From an uncultured Clostridia bacterium (GTDB taxonomy: Bacteria > Bacillota > Clostridia > TANB77 > CAG-508): DNA of 25,781 nucleotides. A model generated the notes under the pieces. That model was not told the DNA's origin, did not search any database, and saw only the letters and a list, made by a program, of their open reading frames with translations. A program made the translations under genes and the position numbers. Shown piece after piece: positions 23,301 to 25,781 of this stretch (positions within the stretch are counted from its first letter, which is position 1; every line of letters starts with the position of its first letter). The stretch is taken from the NCBI GenBank assembly GCA_934149155.1, contig CAKPDZ010000018.1, positions 1 through 25,781 of the forward strand. Reading direction: 5' to 3'.

Positions 23301-24372
23301 GTTTTTGTTCTATCTCTTCTTCAATTTGTTTTTCTAATTGTTCTGTTCCTCTTTCTACAGCTTCTTCTACAGAATGTTCTTTAGAGATTTTTTCTACTTC
23401 TTCATTGGTTATTTTTTTTACTGAAATTGGTAAATATAAGTTTGAAAATATCCTTAACTTTTTTTCTTCTTCTATTGTATCATAAATTTGAAATTTTGAA
23501 AGGGTTTTATAAAAATTTATTTTAAAATTATTAAATTTTATTCCATATTTCGTTTCTTTTTTTCCTGTTTTGACTTTTTGTTCCTCTTTTAGTTGAATTT
23601 TCTCTGTTTTTGTATATTGCACTATTGCTTTTATTTCTCCCAAACTATGTACATATCTAATTCCTGTATATTTTCCCTCCATTGTTCCTTGTATTAATAT
23701 TTGCCCTTCTTGAACTATATCTCCTACTTTTACTTGTGCTGTACCATTTTGTGCTATTATTTGTGTTATTGTTCCTGCCTTTTTAGCTACTATATTACAA
23801 TATTCTTTCTCATCAATTAAATCTGGTGCCTCTTTTGCTTTTACTACTTTCACAATTGCATTTGTCCCTTTTAAACTTATTCCTATCCATGATATATCTG
23901 ACCTTTTTAATCTTATTTTATTTATTATTTCTTCTGTATTAATTTGATTTTTTTTCACTCCTGTTTTTAACCCAGCATCTGTTATATCTTCTGTAATATT
24001 ATTTAATTGTAAATTATCTTCTATTTGTACATCTATATTCCAAATATAATTTGAACTAATTCCTACTATAACTATAATAACTAGTAATGCAATTATAAAT
24101 ATTTTTCTTTTTCGATACCTATTTATTATAAATGGCATTCCTCTCTTTTTTTCTATTTTAATTTTACATTGTAATTTTTTTGCTATATTAACTGCTATAT
24201 AAAAATCTTGGATACCAATATTTAAATGTAATTTTACTGCTTTTTCTCTTTTTAAATTCCAAATTAATATTTTATTTGTTGTACATATATTTATAAATCT
24301 TTCTATATAATATCCTTCTATAGTTATTCGAACATATCCCATTATATATCTTAACAAGATTTTAATTAACAT
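23260..24372 (-). CDS. yqfD: Sporulation protein YqfD (frameshifted near the 3' end)
   Basis: Membrane protein of the YqfD family, linked to the sigma-E regulon in Bacillus; required for efficient sporulation in some species, biochemical role unknown. The N-terminal cytoplasmic domain (GYVRITIEGYYIERFINICTTNKILIW) is followed by a basic RYRKRK and one membrane helix (about 92-112). The extracytoplasmic region has RLKRSDISWIGISLKGTNAIVKVVKA and the family core DLIDEKEYCNIVAKKAGTITQI, then VKVGDIVQEGQILIQGTMEGKYTGIRYVHS. As written it has 370 residues and lacks the conserved end; with one base removed it would be about 403, normal for the family. It starts immediately after the yqfC stop codon. 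Confidence 0.93.
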   Translation of the reverse strand: MLIKILLRYIMGYVRITIEGYYIERFINICTTNKILIWNLKREKAVKLHLNIGIQDFYIAVNIAKKLQCKIKIEKKRGMPFIINRYRKRKIFIIALLVIIVIVGISSNYIWNIDVQIEDNLQLNNITEDITDAGLKTGVKKNQINTEEIINKIRLKRSDISWIGISLKGTNAIVKVVKAKEAPDLIDEKEYCNIVAKKAGTITQIIAQNGTAQVKVGDIVQEGQILIQGTMEGKYTGIRYVHSLGEIKAIVQYTKTEKIQLKEEQKVKTGKKETKYGIKFNNFKINFYKTLSKFQIYDTIEEEKKLRIFSNLYLPISVKKITNEEVEKISKEHSVEEAVERGTEQLEKQIEEEIEQKQNILRKKCKCSRE

Positions 24373-24645
24373 TTACTCCTCCTCAGTTCGTTCTATTTCC
24401 ACACTTTCAATCTTTCCTGTTATTTTTATATCATCATTTGTCATTTTTTCTAAATTAATATTATATCCATTTATATTTACTATTCCTATATATGTACTTA
24501 TACTTGCAAAAAATTCCTCGTATTCTAGTATCCCTTTATAATTTTCTAAAATTATTTCACTAAAACCTGTAATTGTTATTTTAGGTGTATTGGTATAAAT
24601 TTCTTCTGGAATTTCTAAAATTTTATCTAATCTTCTTTTCCTCAT
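24373..24645 (-). CDS. yqfC: Sporulation protein YqfC
   Basis: Small protein of the YqfC/YabP family, paired with yqfD in spore formers and part of the sigma-E regulon in Bacillus. About 90 residues from the ATG at 24645, which has AAGGTG 6 bases upstream; a GTG three codons earlier overlaps that site and is unlikely to be used. Family features are KILEIPEEIYTNTPKITITGFSEIILENYKGILEYE and the short strands IGIVNINGYNINL. The gene abuts yqfD with no gap, so the pair is coupled. Confidence 0.92.
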   Translation of the reverse strand: MRKRRLDKILEIPEEIYTNTPKITITGFSEIILENYKGILEYEEFFASISTYIGIVNINGYNINLEKMTNDDIKITGKIESVEIERTEEE

Positions 24646-24698
24646 AACTCCCACCTTATAATTTTCTTAATACAATTTACATTCAAAATTTTGATATA

Positions 24699-24771
24699 GA
24701 ATTTGATAATATATTATTTTGAAATACCGCGTAAGCGATCAAATGAGCGTAGCGAATGCGAAACATTGTAA
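24699..24771. repeat. Palindromic repeat element, copy C (shortened)
   Basis: The left arm and the first interior segment match copy A closely (TTTGATAATATATTATTTTG, then AAATACC, GCGTAAGCGATCAAATGAGC), but the sequence then runs GTAGCGAATGCGAAACATTG straight into the stop codon of the pdaA-like gene. The second half of the element, including the GCAATCTACA hairpin and the GACACC segment, is missing. A weak inverted repeat can still be drawn between the left arm and the last pdaA codons. Confidence 0.75.
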
Positions 24772-25572
24772 TTATTCAAATACGTCTAATAGTTTAAATT
24801 CATAACCTTGATTTTTCGCCTCTTTAATAATACTATCCAAAACTTCAGAATTAGTTTTAGAATTTGGATGTAATAACATTATTTCTCCACAATGCAAATT
24901 ATTTATTATAATTTTTTTGCTTTCTTCTATTTCTGGCTGTTTTTTCTCATCCCAATCAAAATATGCGAAACTCCACATTACAGTTTTGTATCCTAATTCT
25001 TGAGTCTTTTTTAATGTTCTTTCATTAAATTCTCCTTTAGGTGGTCTCATAAATTTCATTTCATAATTAAATTTCTCATATACTGCTTGATGTAGTTGCA
25101 TTATTTCTTTTTCCACTTTTTCATCAGAAATACTTGGCAAAGAAGGATGTGAACAAGTATGATTTCCTACTATATGTCCTTCTTTAATCATTCTCTCTAC
25201 TAAATTTGATACTGTATTTAGATAATGTGCTGTTATAAAAAAAGTTGCTTTTACATCATTTTCTTTTAATATATTCAATATTTTTTCTGTATAACCAGCT
25301 TCATACCCTTCATCGAATGTTAAATAAATTACTTTTTTAGACTCCTTTCCTAAGCATATTCCTCCATTTTCATCTAACATTTTTTTATTTTCAGAGCCCA
25401 CATCTGGTTGCCTGTTATTATTTGCCCTTTTTATCCCCCAACCTATTGTTTTTGAACTTGAAGCACTTGCCGATGTTGAAATTATTTGATTATTATTGCC
25501 TACTAATAAACTTATTGCAAATATAGCAACTATCAGAATAGACATTAAAATTATCTTATATTTTTCCTTCAT
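24772..25572 (-). CDS. pdaA: Polysaccharide deacetylase, PdaA-like (delta-lactam biosynthesis)
   Basis: CE4-family N-deacetylase. PdaA removes the acetyl group of muramic acid in the spore cortex, a step in making muramic delta-lactam needed for germination. The 266 residues have an N-terminal signal or anchor helix (about 7-25), then the PdaA-type pre-domain GWGIKRANNNRQPDV and NGGICLG. The catalytic domain carries IYLTFDEGYEAGYTEKIL (D87), the metal-binding H138-TCS-H142, RPPKGEFNERTL and a late IMLLHP. PdaA usually has TFDNGYENG, so the Glu at 88 is a variation. AAGGGG precedes the ATG. Its neighbours yqfC and yqfD support a sporulation role. Confidence 0.88.
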   Translation of the reverse strand: MKEKYKIILMSILIVAIFAISLLVGNNNQIISTSASASSSKTIGWGIKRANNNRQPDVGSENKKMLDENGGICLGKESKKVIYLTFDEGYEAGYTEKILNILKENDVKATFFITAHYLNTVSNLVERMIKEGHIVGNHTCSHPSLPSISDEKVEKEIMQLHQAVYEKFNYEMKFMRPPKGEFNERTLKKTQELGYKTVMWSFAYFDWDEKKQPEIEESKKIIINNLHCGEIMLLHPNSKTNSEVLDSIIKEAKNQGYEFKLLDVFE

Positions 25573-25601
25573 TTTTAACCCCTTTTAAATTATTTATAGT
25601 T

Positions 25602-25632
25602 AATATTATGAAAGAAGCAAAAATAATATAAC
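25602..25632 (-). promoter_or_regulatory. Candidate sporulation-type (sigma-E-like) promoter for the pdaA-like gene
   Basis: The minus strand has GTTATATT (25625-25632), 14 bases, then CATAATATT (25602-25610), about 30 bases before the start codon. This resembles the sigma-E pattern (an ATA-containing -35 and a CATA-starting -10). Sigma-G also prefers CAT-type -10 boxes, and Bacillus pdaA is sigma-G dependent, so the sigma factor is uncertain. Confidence 0.3.
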
Positions 25633-25693
25633 AATACAATTTTCTTTTTCTATTTTTTTACATTTATTTGTTCGTATAACTTTCGTTTTATCT

Positions 25694-25703
25694 TGATATA
25701 TCA
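25694..25703. promoter_or_regulatory. Perfect 10-bp palindrome in the divergent intergenic region
   Basis: TGATATATCA lies between the pdaA-like gene and the promoter that points out of the window. It is a possible operator, but its length and AT content make chance likely. Confidence 0.15.
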
Positions 25704-25735
25704 GCTTTTTTACAAATAAATATTCATTTTGTATC

Positions 25736-25764
25736 TTGACATTTTTTGACTTTTGTTTTATATT
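25736..25764 (+). promoter_or_regulatory. Sigma-A promoter for a gene beyond the right edge
   Basis: Plus-strand TTGACA (25736-25741, perfect) and TATATT (25759-25764) with a 17-base spacer, directed rightward. An 11-bp perfect inverted repeat (25737-25747 and 25771-25781) encloses it. The gene it drives is not in the window. Confidence 0.65.
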
Positions 25765-25781
25765 ATTGCAAAAAAATGTCA

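Noticed and set aside
23144..23485. Plus-strand open frame of 113 codons opposite the yqfD 3' end
   Set aside because: It is a shadow of yqfD: very Leu/Phe/Ser-rich translation with no ribosome binding site, and the minus strand carries conserved family sequence.
25694..25703. TGATATATCA palindrome as a defined operator
   Set aside because: A 10-bp AT-rich palindrome is too likely by chance, so it is kept only as a low-confidence site.

Overview
The window is very AT-rich and gene-dense. Nearly every gene lies on the minus strand, with strong AGGAGG-type ribosome binding sites. Endospore genes (spoIIGA, sigE, yqfC, yqfD, a pdaA-like deacetylase) together with a Gram-positive division cluster (divIB, two DUF881 genes, sbp, ftsA, ftsZ) point to a low-GC, spore-forming member of the Clostridia, quite possibly an uncultured gut lineage. 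The species cannot be named from the sequence.

Read in the direction of transcription (right to left), the layout is as follows. (1) 25.6-20.4 kb: a PdaA-like cortex deacetylase, yqfC-yqfD, an unrecognised 397-residue gene where phoH often sits, ybeY and a DUF3048 gene ending in a clear terminator. (2) 20.3-13.5 kb: murA, divIB, DUF881, DUF881, sbp, ftsA, ftsZ, i.e. envelope synthesis and septum formation. (3) 13.4-11.6 kb: spoIIGA and sigE, the membrane protease and the pro-sigma factor it activates in the mother cell. No sigG follows. (4) 11.5-8.1 kb: a PLP-dependent methionine gamma-lyase-family gene, a WalR-like response regulator without a kinase, an unrecognised 197-residue gene with an elaborate upstream region, and a TSCPD gene. 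(5) 6.2-8.1 kb: the only plus-strand gene, a class B penicillin-binding protein. (6) 6.1-1.0 kb: comM (frameshifted), dprA, yraN, rsmA, fmt and a Dps-like ferritin. (7) The 5' part of murE runs off the left edge.

The most unusual content is non-coding. A family of palindromic elements occurs three times: two full copies of about 150-165 bp with long terminal inverted repeats and one shortened copy. Each abuts the stop codon of a minus-strand gene, and all three have the same orientation. A set of five 8-bp direct repeats spaced 9-11 bp apart lies directly upstream of a consensus sigma-A promoter for ftsAZ. The 197-residue gene has a perfect TTGACA-17-TATAAT promoter, tandem Spo0A-box-like sites and a structured leader. 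spoIIGA appears to have the long-spacer promoter known for spoIIG in Bacillus.

Two conserved genes (comM, yqfD) each carry an apparent one-base insertion. The rest of each protein is intact in the next frame, so these are either sequencing or assembly errors or very recent mutations. No phage, insertion-sequence transposase, CRISPR array, tRNA or rRNA was recognised, and no stretch longer than 300 bases lacks a gene.
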